Part shown: piece by piece, positions 1 through 7,734 of the stretch
How positions within the stretch are numbered: the first letter of the stretch is position 1
How the letters are laid out: every line of letters starts with the position of its first letter
Origin: Sphingobacteriia bacterium
Lineage (GTDB): Bacteria; Bacteroidota; Bacteroidia; Bacteroidales; UBA7960
Assembly: GCA_011390575.1 (NCBI GenBank)
Contig: JAABSE010000036.1
Location: 1-35,694 of the forward strand
Direction: 5' to 3'
Length of the DNA: 35,694 nt
Position numbers and translations under genes: made by a program
The notes under the pieces: generated by a model
The model's input: only the letters and a program-made list of their open reading frames with translations
The model's database searches: none
What the model was told of the DNA's origin: nothing

Positions 1-39
1 ACCTTGCCCTACAGCCATTGGCTGAAAGGCAAGGTTTTT
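1..39 (+). terminator. Rho-independent terminator-like hairpin
   Basis: ACCTTGCC (1-8) pairs perfectly with GGCAAGGT (28-35). A smaller AGCC/GGCT stem (13-16 with 20-23) sits inside, and a short T run (35-39) follows. The T run is on the right, so it would end plus-strand transcription entering from left of the window. It may also serve yceI on the other strand, but the bases beyond position 1 that would show this are missing. Confidence 0.55.
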
Positions 40-59
40 ATATAGATTGAGAGGGATGC

Positions 60-590
60 TTATTCCGTTTGCTTAACAAACTGCACCTCAGCCATAATTT
101 TTACCTCTTCGCCTACCAGTACTCCGCCGGTTTCCAGTGCGGCATTCCAGTTGAGGCCCCAGTCTTTGCGGTTGATTTTTCCGTTGACAGAAAAACCGGC
201 TTTTTCATTGCCCCAGGGATCTTTGTTGGTGCCTCCGAATTCCACGTCCAGCGTTACATCTTTGCTCACCCCTTTTATGGTGAGGGTTCCATCGAGTTTG
301 TAGTTTTCATCGTCTACCCGGGTAAATGCTTTTGAAACGAAAGTGAGTTCTTTGTGGTTATCTGCGTCAAAGAAATCTGCACTAACCAGGTGTTTGTCCC
401 TGTCTTCGTTGTTGGTAAAGACAGAGGAACTGTCAATGGTAAGTTTTACCTGTGATTTGCTGAAGTCTTCGCCGTCAATTTCTCCGCTGAAACTGCGGAA
501 TTCGCCTTTTACGTTGGTAATCATCAGGTGTTTTACCTTGAAAAGAATTTCGCTGTGTGTGGGGTCTAAAACCCATTTTGTTGTTGCCAT
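60..590 (-). CDS. YceI family lipocalin-like protein
   Basis: This 176-residue protein is full length for the YceI family. It begins at once with the typical strand-rich pattern: WVLDPTHSEILFKVKHLMI near residues 6-24, a middle SADFFDADNHKELTF motif, and LTIKGVSKDVTLDVEFGG near residues 102-120. YceI proteins are beta-barrels that bind long polyisoprenoid or amphiphilic chains. No signal peptide is visible, so this copy is probably cytoplasmic, unlike E. coli YceI. It diverges from an hxlR-family regulator, and the shared gap carries palindromes that could control both. The isoprenoid-binding fold next to carotenoid genes is suggestive, but a role in carotenoid handling is inference only. Confidence 0.9.
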   Translation of the reverse strand: MATTKWVLDPTHSEILFKVKHLMITNVKGEFRSFSGEIDGEDFSKSQVKLTIDSSSVFTNNEDRDKHLVSADFFDADNHKELTFVSKAFTRVDDENYKLDGTLTIKGVSKDVTLDVEFGGTNKDPWGNEKAGFSVNGKINRKDWGLNWNAALETGGVLVGEEVKIMAEVQFVKQTE

Positions 591-663
591 AATGTAATGA
601 AAATTTGCGTTTAAAATAATTTTTAATTGTTCGAGTTTTACTTTATGCCATTACAAACAAAGA

Positions 664-717
664 CACTATACTTTTGTTAGTAGGGTGACAAGTAAATAGC
701 ACTATACTTTTGTATAG
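664..717. promoter_or_regulatory. Paired palindromic operator candidate with TAnnTTTG boxes
   Basis: CTATAC-TTTT-GTATAG (702-717) is a perfect 6-4-6 palindrome. A near copy, CTATAC-TTTT-GTTAG, lies at 666-680, so the 14-base string CACTATACTTTTGT occurs at 664-677 and 700-713, 36 bases apart. A third half, CACTATA, is at 730. Each copy contains a Bacteroidota -7 element TACTTTTG (669-676 and 705-712), so a bound dimer would cover the promoter. The yceI/hxlR divergent setting points to HxlR autoregulation. No convincing -33 TTTG was found at the expected spacing. Confidence 0.6.
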
Positions 718-748
718 CGACAAAGAAAGCACTATAACTCAAATCTGT

Positions 749-1138
749 ATGGAAAAATCAAAAGCAGAGCAAATCAAAGGCTGTTCCGGCGAGTTTGTCC
801 TCGCCCTGAATGACACCATGAATGTGTTGAATGGAAAATGGAAACTTCCCTTGATTGGATATTTGCTGTTTGGCCCCAAAAGGTTCAGTGATCTGGAGAG
901 GGATATTCTCAATATTACCCCCCGCATGTTGTCAAAGGAGCTGAAGGAATTGGAAATCAATGGTATCGTAGAGCGGAAGGTTTATGATACCCGACCGTTG
1001 AAAGTAGAATATGCGCTCACTGCCTCAGGGTATAAATTGCGTGAGGTGCTGGATGCCATGATTGACTGGGGGCTGGAGCACCGTGATGTGCAAAAGAAGC
1101 TTCTCAGGCAGGAGCATCATGAGCCGGCCAATGTCTGA
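749..1138 (+). CDS. HxlR-family winged-helix transcriptional regulator
   Basis: This 129-residue protein has the HxlR signature: an N-terminal cysteine (KGCSGEF), then LNGKWKLPLIGYLLFGPKRFSDLER, and the wing segment ITPRMLSKELKELEINGIVERKVYDTRPLKVEYALT. HxlR proteins are small dimeric DNA-binding regulators, some of which sense reactive electrophiles or oxidants through the N-terminal Cys. I chose ATG at 749. An in-frame TTG at 710 lies inside the TACTTTTG promoter box (705-712), upstream of the expected transcription start. The gene diverges from yceI across a duplicated palindrome that is its likely operator. Its 3' end overlaps the convergent crtD by 22 bases. Confidence 0.9.
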   Translation: MEKSKAEQIKGCSGEFVLALNDTMNVLNGKWKLPLIGYLLFGPKRFSDLERDILNITPRMLSKELKELEINGIVERKVYDTRPLKVEYALTASGYKLREVLDAMIDWGLEHRDVQKKLLRQEHHEPANV

Positions 1139-2607
1139 ATCTCTTCTCCCACAATTTTTGCCGAAGCCAGGCATAACGGGATTCCCCCACCGGGATGAAC
1201 ACTTCCTCCGGTAAAATACATATTCCTGATTTTTCTTTTGAAATTGGGATGACGCATGAACGCTGCAAAAGGATTGTTGCTGCTGTTGCCGTACAAAGAA
1301 CCGCCAAACGAGCCGGTATCTCTTTCAATGGTCCTGGGGTCGGCCTGTCGTTCGAAAAGAATATGCTTTTCAATGTCTGTTTTCAGCACCCTGTTGATGC
1401 GGTTGATGATGTGTTTTCGTGCTTCAGCAATCATGGAATCCCAGTCCTGGCCTTTGTTCTCCGGCACATTGATCATCACATACCAGTTTTCCATTCCTTC
1501 CGGTGCATCTCCATCCACTGTTTTGGAACTGATGAAAAGATACACTGTGGGGTCGGGGCTGATGGTATAGCTGCCGAAGAGGTGGTCAAATTCCTGTCGG
1601 TAGTCGTTGGCAAACAAGATGTTGTGGACTTCCAGATCCGGGAAGGTTTTGTTAATGCCCCAGTAGAAAATCAGTGCCGATGACGAACGCTGGCTGCCTG
1701 ACGTTCCTTTGGGGGGGTTTTGTCCGGGCATGAGGTTTTTGTAAAGGTTCCAGACATCCACGTTGCTGACCACGGTATCGTAACTGATTTCTTTGTGGTT
1801 AACTTTCAGTGCTTTGGCCTGTTTTTCTTCAATGATGATTTGTTCCACAGGTGTGTTGAAGTGAAAGGTAACGCCTTGTCTCAGTGCCAGCTCATACAGA
1901 CTTTGGACAATGCTGTACATCCCTTTTTCGGGGAAAAATGCTCCGATATTATGCTCCAGGTGTGCAATGATGTTAAGTGTTGCGGGGGTCTGGTAGGGAT
2001 TGGATCCGTTGTAAGTAGCATACCGGTCGAAAAGCTGGGTGATTTTAGGGTGGGAAAACCAGCGTTTGTTGCGGGCGTGCATGGAAGTAAAAGCATCCAG
2101 CTCGTGCATGTAAAGCATGGATCGGCGAAAGGCCGGTGTGGTATAATTGCTGAATTTGTGAAGAGAGTTGAACATGAAAATTTCAGCCGTCAGCTCATAC
2201 AATCTTTTGCTTTTGTCAAGAAATGACCGGATGTGCCGGGCCTCCACTCCTGCAGCTATTTCCACTTCGTCAGCAAATTTTTCGGTGTTTTGCCATGCAT
2301 TGATAATGGTGCCGTCGTCCCAGAAATATTTGCATGATGAGGGGAGTTTGCGGTATTGAAAGTGGTCGCGGGGATTTTCTCCTGCCAGTTCAAAAAGTTC
2401 ATCTACCAGGGCGGGAAGGGTAAACAGGGATGGCCCGGTATCGAACCGGAAATCCTGTTCCTTGATTTGGGATATTTTGCCACCCGGTGCCGTGGCCTGC
2501 TCATACACGGTAACCTGGTGTCCTTTGGCTGCCAGGCGTATGGCGCTGCCCAGTCCGCCTATTCCGGATCCGATGATGGCTATGTTTTGCCTGGATTCTG
2601 AGGTCAT
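1117..2607 (-). CDS. crtD: CrtD-like 1-hydroxycarotenoid 3,4-desaturase
   Basis: A 496-residue member of the CrtI/CrtN/CrtD flavoprotein desaturases. The N-terminal dinucleotide-binding motif is IIGSGIGGLGSAIRLAAKGHQ with acidic VYE closing the fold. The C-terminal FAD-contact motif is YFTGGSVHPGGGIPLCLASAK. These enzymes act at the membrane and insert double bonds in carotenoid backbones. The pairing with a second desaturase (crtI) and a CruF hydratase argues that this copy desaturates the C-3,4 bond of a 1-hydroxylated psi end, the CrtD role. The assignment between CrtD and CrtI functions rests on context. It is last in the crtI-crtB-crtD series, 55 bases after crtB, and overlaps hxlR tail to tail. 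Confidence 0.82.
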   Translation of the reverse strand: MTSESRQNIAIIGSGIGGLGSAIRLAAKGHQVTVYEQATAPGGKISQIKEQDFRFDTGPSLFTLPALVDELFELAGENPRDHFQYRKLPSSCKYFWDDGTIINAWQNTEKFADEVEIAAGVEARHIRSFLDKSKRLYELTAEIFMFNSLHKFSNYTTPAFRRSMLYMHELDAFTSMHARNKRWFSHPKITQLFDRYATYNGSNPYQTPATLNIIAHLEHNIGAFFPEKGMYSIVQSLYELALRQGVTFHFNTPVEQIIIEEKQAKALKVNHKEISYDTVVSNVDVWNLYKNLMPGQNPPKGTSGSQRSSSALIFYWGINKTFPDLEVHNILFANDYRQEFDHLFGSYTISPDPTVYLFISSKTVDGDAPEGMENWYVMINVPENKGQDWDSMIAEARKHIINRINRVLKTDIEKHILFERQADPRTIERDTGSFGGSLYGNSSNNPFAAFMRHPNFKRKIRNMYFTGGSVHPGGGIPLCLASAKIVGEEIQTLAGS

Positions 2608-2662
2608 GTAATATAAGTTTTGTAAGAAAGGCTTTTTGCGGGATGCAGGATTGGCATCATGG

Positions 2663-3496
2663 TCATACGGTATTGAGTGAGTTTCTCAGGTAGCATCTCC
2701 CCAGCAGCATAAATTTTCTTCCGTTGGAAATACGAAACCGTTTTTCCAGCAAATTGTCCGGCTGGGCTTTGGCAATTTTTTCCAGCAGCTTCAGATAATA
2801 CTGGTAGGCCAGGTACACTCCCAGCCGAATGTCTTTGCGCAACTCCCTGATACCGATGTAGGCTTCTTTAAAATCCCGTCGTATTTCCTCTTCAATATCT
2901 TTTTTCATTTGCTCATTAAAGTTGTCGAAGTTCACCTCCGGGAAATAAACTCTGCCCCGGTCATGATAATCAGACAGCATGTCGCGCAGGAAGTTCACCT
3001 TCTGGAAAGCTTCGCCCAGCTTTCGGGCAGGATGTTTGAGCTTTTCGTAGCTCTCGTCGTCTCCATCATAAAAAACCCGCAGGCACATCAGTCCGATTAC
3101 TTCGGCAGAACCATAGATGTACTGATGGTATTCCTCCCGGTTGTAGCGGTCTTTATACAGATCGAGCTCCATGCTGTACAGGAAAGCGTCGATATGTTCC
3201 CGTTCAATTTTGTACCTGTTTACAGCCCATTGAAAACTATGGAGAATGGGGTTGGTGCTGAAACCCTGTTCTATGGCTTTATAGGTTTCTTCCGAGAAGT
3301 TTTTGAGCAGGGTTTTCTGATCCTGATCGTGAAAGGTATCCACGATTTCATCAGCAAACCTTACAAAACCGTAAATGGCGTAAATAGCTGGTCTGTATCG
3401 GGTATTGAGCATCCACACCCCCATGCTGAAAGAGGTAGAATAGTTGAGGGTGGTAGTTTTGCTGATTTTTAATGCATTAAGCGTGTAGAAGTCCAT
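2663..3496 (-). CDS. crtB: Phytoene synthase
   Basis: This 277-residue trans-isoprenyl diphosphate synthase joins two GGPP molecules into 15-cis-phytoene, the first committed carotenoid step. Both aspartate-rich Mg-binding motifs are visible: DEIVD at residues 49-53 (FADEIVDTFHD), and DMLSD at 172-176 within NFLRDMLSDYHDRGRVYFP. The length fits bacterial CrtB. A squalene synthase is less likely given the flanking phytoene desaturases. The start overlaps the end of crtI by 20 bases, so the two are translated from one message and probably coupled. Confidence 0.93.
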   Translation of the reverse strand: MDFYTLNALKISKTTTLNYSTSFSMGVWMLNTRYRPAIYAIYGFVRFADEIVDTFHDQDQKTLLKNFSEETYKAIEQGFSTNPILHSFQWAVNRYKIEREHIDAFLYSMELDLYKDRYNREEYHQYIYGSAEVIGLMCLRVFYDGDDESYEKLKHPARKLGEAFQKVNFLRDMLSDYHDRGRVYFPEVNFDNFNEQMKKDIEEEIRRDFKEAYIGIRELRKDIRLGVYLAYQYYLKLLEKIAKAQPDNLLEKRFRISNGRKFMLLGRCYLRNSLNTV

Positions 3497-4964
3497 GGTT
3501 TTTTGTTATGCGTTCGACAACCAGTTTTGAGCTTATTACTGCCATGGGAAGACCTGTTCCGGGAATGGTGCTCGCGCCCACGTAATAAACATTTTTGTAT
3601 TTTTCGTCAAAGTTTCCGGGTCTCAGTCCTGCAGTTTGTTTGAGGGAATGACCCAATCCCAGACCGCTGCCCTTGTAAAGGTTAAATGCTTTGCCCCAGT
3701 CTTCAGGGGTTAGAACAGTTTGAGAAACCAGGTGTTTCTTCAGATCAATATTCATCCTTTCGGAGAGGTCATTCAGGATATTACCCACAATCTCGTCCCT
3801 GTCTGACCAGTCAGGTTTAAAACGTAAATCAGGCACCGGACATAAAACAAACAGGCTGTCCATTCCTTCCGGTGCACTGGCCGGGTCACTTCTTGAAACC
3901 ACATTTACGTAATAATAGGGTTTTTCAAAAGTAACCGAATTTTTAAATACATTTTTCGAATATTCTTCAAAGTTATCGCCCAGGAAATAATTGTGCAAAG
4001 GAACGTCGTCGATTTTCCTGTCAATGCCCAGATAGAGGGTCAGAGGAGCCAGTGTCCATTGCATCTTGTCCAGCTTTTCCTCAGTGTAGGCTGCATGCTT
4101 TAAAACCTTTCCCCTGAACCAGGCAGCATCGCTGTTGACCAGGAAAATGTCAGCTTTCCATTCTTTTCCGTTTTGATCAATCATCGAGGTGATTTTTCCG
4201 TTGCTCTGCCGGAAATCCACGATTTCGGAGTTGTAATGGATGGGTATGTTTTGTTTTTCAATCTCTTTCAGCAGCCCTTCAGTAATTTTGTACATGCCTC
4301 CTTCCACATTGTGGTAGCCATCGTGCACCAGCTCGGTGTAAGAAAGAATGGAATAAATGGCCGGAGTATCAAAAGGGGTGGCACCCAGAAAAAAAGCAAC
4401 CAGGGAAAAAATCTCTTTTACTTCTCTTGACTGAAAATGCTTTTCCATCTCATCCCATACCGATCGCCAAAGTCTTGGCGCATGGTGAGGCGGTACTTTA
4501 GCCATAGCCAACAGGTAGTCCCAGATATTATCATAATTGCGCTTCAGTACCTTATATTCTACATCATAAAAAAAGCTTGCGCTGGACTTTAGAAAGCGAT
4601 CCATTTTTTTTCTGAAATCCGGTTCTACCTCTTCAAATTCACCTGCCAGCTTGTCAAGATCTTTGTAAATGATGTATTTTTTTTCAGAGCCTCTGAAATG
4701 GACCGTGTAAAGGACGTCAAGTTCGCGGAAAGTAAAAGGGAGTTCAATGCCTGCATCTTTAACAAATTCATCAAATTCGTAAGTCATGCTGAAAAAAGTA
4801 GGCCCCATATCAAATGTAAAGCCATCTTTTTTGATTTGATTGAGCCGGCCCCCTGCGTTGGGTTGTTTTTCAACTATCTCAACCTGGTACCCACGTTTCG
4901 CCAGGCGCAATGCTGCGGTGAGCCCTCCCAGGCCTGCCCCTGTTATCAATACTTTGTTTTCCAT
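3477..4964 (-). CDS. crtI: Phytoene desaturase
   Basis: A 495-residue CrtI-type FAD desaturase. The Rossmann motif is VLITGAGLGGLTAALRLAKRG near residues 5-24 with VEK at the strand end. DMGPTFFSM follows at about residue 52, and the C-terminal signature is YYVGASTIPGTGLPMAVISSK. CrtI converts phytoene stepwise to lycopene at the membrane. It is the first gene of a tight minus-strand operon (crtI-crtB overlap, then crtD). The second desaturase downstream makes division of labour likely: this one for phytoene to lycopene, the other for the hydroxylated end group. The upstream 246-base gap to cruF must hold divergent promoters, but I see no clear TAnnTTTG match there. Confidence 0.9.
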   Translation of the reverse strand: MENKVLITGAGLGGLTAALRLAKRGYQVEIVEKQPNAGGRLNQIKKDGFTFDMGPTFFSMTYEFDEFVKDAGIELPFTFRELDVLYTVHFRGSEKKYIIYKDLDKLAGEFEEVEPDFRKKMDRFLKSSASFFYDVEYKVLKRNYDNIWDYLLAMAKVPPHHAPRLWRSVWDEMEKHFQSREVKEIFSLVAFFLGATPFDTPAIYSILSYTELVHDGYHNVEGGMYKITEGLLKEIEKQNIPIHYNSEIVDFRQSNGKITSMIDQNGKEWKADIFLVNSDAAWFRGKVLKHAAYTEEKLDKMQWTLAPLTLYLGIDRKIDDVPLHNYFLGDNFEEYSKNVFKNSVTFEKPYYYVNVVSRSDPASAPEGMDSLFVLCPVPDLRFKPDWSDRDEIVGNILNDLSERMNIDLKKHLVSQTVLTPEDWGKAFNLYKGSGLGLGHSLKQTAGLRPGNFDEKYKNVYYVGASTIPGTGLPMAVISSKLVVERITKNHGLLHA

Positions 4965-5210
4965 GCTCTTTTTGCTTTTTTTGTGCTATTTGACTGTCTA
5001 AACAAGTATATTGCTAAAAAAGTTGAACATTGTATAAGTTTTCTTTTTAATCAGGGGATTAAAACCATTTTATGCTTTTGGTGTTAATATTTTTTGGTAG
5101 GATGTAAGCAACGCCCTTGAGCGGAATGGGTAAGGTGCTGCCACAAACCAAGGACTTTATTCCCATTAAGACAATAGTAGGAAACGAAAACGTTTTTTTA
5201 ATAACAATCT

Positions 5211-5861
5211 ATGATAGAGAAAATAAAAAACATGAAACGCGAAAAGAAGATCAATCTTTTTCTCGTGATTTTTTTTGGTGTGGGTATTTTCGGACTGGGG
5301 CTGGAAGCTACCCGCGATATTTTTATAGGTTTAATGCCTTTCTCCCTGTTGCTGGGAATGGGGCTGATGTTTTGGGTGCACAAAAGCTGGAAACCACGAC
5401 ATATTGGCTTGTTTGTGTTGATTGCCGTGCTTGGATTCGGAGTAGAACTTGCCGGAGTGCTGACAGGGGAAGTTTTTGGAACCTACAGTTATGGCAGAGC
5501 ACTGGGTTTTACATTGTGGGGTACACCTCCCATGATTGGACTGAACTGGCTCATGCTCATTTATGCAGTCTATGCTTTGTTGCGCAAAATGCCTGTGCAT
5601 CCGGTTTTTCAAATACTGATGGGGGCCGGCCTGATGGTTGCCTATGATGTGGTAATGGAACCGGTGGCCATGCAGCTGGATATGTGGGACTGGGCCGGAG
5701 GTATTATTCCATTGCAAAATTATATTGCCTGGTTTGTGATCTCATTGGTACTGCTGAGTATTTTTCACATCGCAAAGTTGCGGTACAGAAACGGTGTGGC
5801 TCCGGCGTTGTTTTTTATTCAAATGGGATTTTTTCTTGTGTTACATTTGTGGATTACCTGA
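5211..5861 (+). CDS. cruF: CruF-type carotenoid 1',2'-hydratase (DUF422 membrane protein)
   Basis: A 216-residue, highly hydrophobic protein with about six to seven membrane segments. It carries the family motifs VELAGVLTGEVFGTYSYG (near residue 84) and YDVVMEPVAMQLDMWDW followed by IPLQNYIAWF. CruF enzymes add water to the 1',2' double bond of the psi end of lycopene or gamma-carotene to give a tertiary alcohol. That product is the usual substrate for CrtD and for glycosylation, both encoded nearby. The start may be ATG 5211 or the in-frame ATG at 5232. It heads a plus-strand run with the acyltransferase and glycosyltransferase, and it diverges from crtI. A C50 bisanhydrobacterioruberin hydratase is a related alternative but lacks supporting neighbours. 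Confidence 0.8.
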   Translation: MIEKIKNMKREKKINLFLVIFFGVGIFGLGLEATRDIFIGLMPFSLLLGMGLMFWVHKSWKPRHIGLFVLIAVLGFGVELAGVLTGEVFGTYSYGRALGFTLWGTPPMIGLNWLMLIYAVYALLRKMPVHPVFQILMGAGLMVAYDVVMEPVAMQLDMWDWAGGIIPLQNYIAWFVISLVLLSIFHIAKLRYRNGVAPALFFIQMGFFLVLHLWIT

Positions 5862-5937
5862 CAGGATATATCCGAAGTTGATAATTGAGAAGTATTTTTC
5901 TCATTAACCTGAACAAAATGTTATAAAATACAGGCTT

Positions 5938-6555
5938 ATGATTATTGCCAAACATTCCCGGTGGTTTGAACGGATTTTCAATATTTATCTTGCTTTCGCT
6001 TTTAAAAGGAGTTTCAGGAAGATAGAAACAGTTGGGTCCATTGCAGATAAGGGAATGCCTATGCTTGTTATCGGCAATCATATCAGCTGGTGGGATGGTT
6101 TCTGGATTTTGCGGCTGAATCAGAAAATACTGCGGCGCAGATTTTATGTAATGATGCTGGAAGATCAACTACAGGATAACATGTTTCTGTCCAAACTGGG
6201 AGCCTTTTCCATTCGCAAAAAAAGCAGGGATATGATACAAAGTCTGACCTACGCCTCCGGAATACTTCAGAACCCGGGGGAGCTATTGCTTTTGTTTCCC
6301 CAGGGTGAAATTCATTCACAATATGATGTGCCTGTGAAATTTCAAAAAGGGTGGGGGCGTGTGCTTTCAAAGGTCAATAATCCCATACAGGTTTTGATGG
6401 TCGTACATTTGCTGGATTATTTTTCCCATGCCAAACCCACTCTCCGACAGTATGTTTTCAGCCCCGATCAAACCGAAAACTTCAGTTGCGACCAGCTGGA
6501 AAGTATCTACAACGATTTTTATAACCAGTGCATTGTAAAACAAAAAGCCCCCTAA
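5938..6555 (+). CDS. PlsC-like acyltransferase, probable carotenoid glycoside acyltransferase (CruD-like)
   Basis: A 205-residue lysophospholipid-acyltransferase fold protein. The catalytic HX4D motif is H48-I-S-W-W-D53 within IGNHISWWDGFW. The substrate motif normally written EGT appears as FPQGE at residues 120-124. In green sulfur bacteria CruD acylates the sugar of carotenoid glycosides and partners with the glycosyltransferase CruC. The stop TAA (6553-6555) directly abuts the ATG of the glycosyltransferase (6556), so the two are almost certainly translationally coupled. An ordinary glycerophospholipid acyltransferase is possible, but the carotenoid context makes CruD the better guess. 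Confidence 0.72.
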   Translation: MIIAKHSRWFERIFNIYLAFAFKRSFRKIETVGSIADKGMPMLVIGNHISWWDGFWILRLNQKILRRRFYVMMLEDQLQDNMFLSKLGAFSIRKKSRDMIQSLTYASGILQNPGELLLLFPQGEIHSQYDVPVKFQKGWGRVLSKVNNPIQVLMVVHLLDYFSHAKPTLRQYVFSPDQTENFSCDQLESIYNDFYNQCIVKQKAP

Positions 6556-7650
6556 ATGATTTATCTTGCCATGTTTGTTTTGTGGTTTGCCTTGCTGCGT
6601 TTTGGGGTGGTTTTCTTTAATGTTGCAGGACGTCAGTGGCTGCGAAAAGGAGAACCTGAAAAACATCCTTTGGTGTCGGTTTTGATACCGGCCCGCAATG
6701 AAGAGGAAAACATTGCAGCCCTGCTGGATGAATTGTCGCAACATGATTATCCTAATCTTGAAATCTTTGTCTACGACGATTTGTCGACCGATGCAACCTA
6801 CGAAACAGCTTCCCTGAAAGCAGAGAAAGACCCCCGCATACAGGTGTTAAGGGGAGGTGAGCTTCCCGAAGGCTGGCTGGGAAAAAATCACGGTTGTCAC
6901 CGTTTGTCACTTCATGCCCGAGGTGAATACCTGTTGTACCTGGATGCTGATGTCCAGATTAAAAAGGGTTTGATAAAAAACGCCCTGGCCCATGTTGTCC
7001 GGCACCGGCTGGACTTGTTCTCGATTTTCCCTTCTCAGAAAATGCATACCCTGGGCGAGCGTCTTACTGTACCCTTAATGAACTGGATCCTGGTGAGTCT
7101 GCTTCCCCTGGCGCTAACCCGCAAAGCGGCCTGGTCGTCCTTCTCAGCAGCCAACGGACAATTTATGTTTTTCAGGGCTAAGGTGTATCATCGCGAACAG
7201 TTCCACAAGACCCTCAAAAATCAGAAAGTGGAAGATATTGCCATTTTCAGGCTGATGAAAAAGAAAAAGTACCGGGTGCACACGGTGTTAGGAAACAGGC
7301 AGATAAGCTGCAGGATGTACCGTTCATGGGATGAGTCGGTGATGGGCTTTTCAAGGAATGTCTTTGAATTTTTCGGCGGAAGCAAGGTGCTGGCCTTTTT
7401 GTTCGGGATTATAACCACACTGGGATTTATCCCTGTATTGCTTGCCTTGCCTCCTGTATTTACCCTTGCATACTTTTTGCTCATACTTTTGATGCGGGCC
7501 ATGATTGCTGCCGCCAGCCGGCAAAATATTGTTCTTAACCTGCTTCTGGCGCCCCTGCAACAATTAAGTTTTATGTTTGTTATGGTGAAAGCCGCGATTT
7601 TGCAATACAAAAAAACTACTTTGTGGAAAGGAAGGATCATTGATGAATAA
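6556..7650 (+). CDS. Family 2 glycosyltransferase, probable carotenoid glycosyltransferase (CruC-like)
   Basis: This 364-residue membrane GT2 enzyme has an N-terminal membrane helix (residues 1-22). The GT-A domain starts at VSVLIPARNEEENIAALLDEL, with YDDLSTD, the nucleotide-sugar metal motif D130-A-D132 (LYLDADV), and the acidic pair E226-D227 in VEDIAIF. Two or three hydrophobic C-terminal segments follow (about residues 278-312 and 325-348). The WLGKNHGCHRLSLHARGEY pattern resembles the CruC/HpnB-type branch. CruC glucosylates the hydroxyl made by the CruF hydratase, and the product is then acylated by CruD. Gene order cruF, acyltransferase, glycosyltransferase, with zero spacing to the acyltransferase, supports that pathway. 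The sugar donor and exact acceptor are not visible. Confidence 0.77.
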   Translation: MIYLAMFVLWFALLRFGVVFFNVAGRQWLRKGEPEKHPLVSVLIPARNEEENIAALLDELSQHDYPNLEIFVYDDLSTDATYETASLKAEKDPRIQVLRGGELPEGWLGKNHGCHRLSLHARGEYLLYLDADVQIKKGLIKNALAHVVRHRLDLFSIFPSQKMHTLGERLTVPLMNWILVSLLPLALTRKAAWSSFSAANGQFMFFRAKVYHREQFHKTLKNQKVEDIAIFRLMKKKKYRVHTVLGNRQISCRMYRSWDESVMGFSRNVFEFFGGSKVLAFLFGIITTLGFIPVLLALPPVFTLAYFLLILLMRAMIAAASRQNIVLNLLLAPLQQLSFMFVMVKAAILQYKKTTLWKGRIIDE

Positions 7651-7695
7651 TCCGGGATATTGAAAGTCTTTTCCTGTTTTCAACTTGTGGACTGT

Positions 7696-7716
7696 TAGCC
7701 CCAGGGCTATAGATTT
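7696..7716 (+). terminator. Weak terminator-like hairpin
   Basis: TAGCCC (7696-7701) and GGGCTA (7704-7709) form a short stem, and a T run follows a few bases later. It sits after the glycosyltransferase and just before the TPR gene. It may be an attenuator rather than a full stop; the stem is short. Confidence 0.3.
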
Positions 7717-7734
7717 TTTCAAATACTAAATGCT

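Noticed and set aside
710-748. TTG start for the HxlR regulator giving 13 extra residues
   Set aside because: The codon lies inside the promoter box and operator palindrome; ATG 749 fits the family length.
782-795. 14-base identity (TGTTCCGGCGAGTT) between hxlR and the insert in the broken XRE gene at 32511-32524
   Set aside because: Similarity stops immediately on both sides; most likely chance or shared codon use for GCSGEF.
4965-5210. Divergent promoters for crtI and cruF
   Set aside because: They must exist here, but no TAnnTTTG match with acceptable spacing could be defended; the closest (TATACTTG on the minus strand, 5003-5010) has a mismatch and no -33 element.
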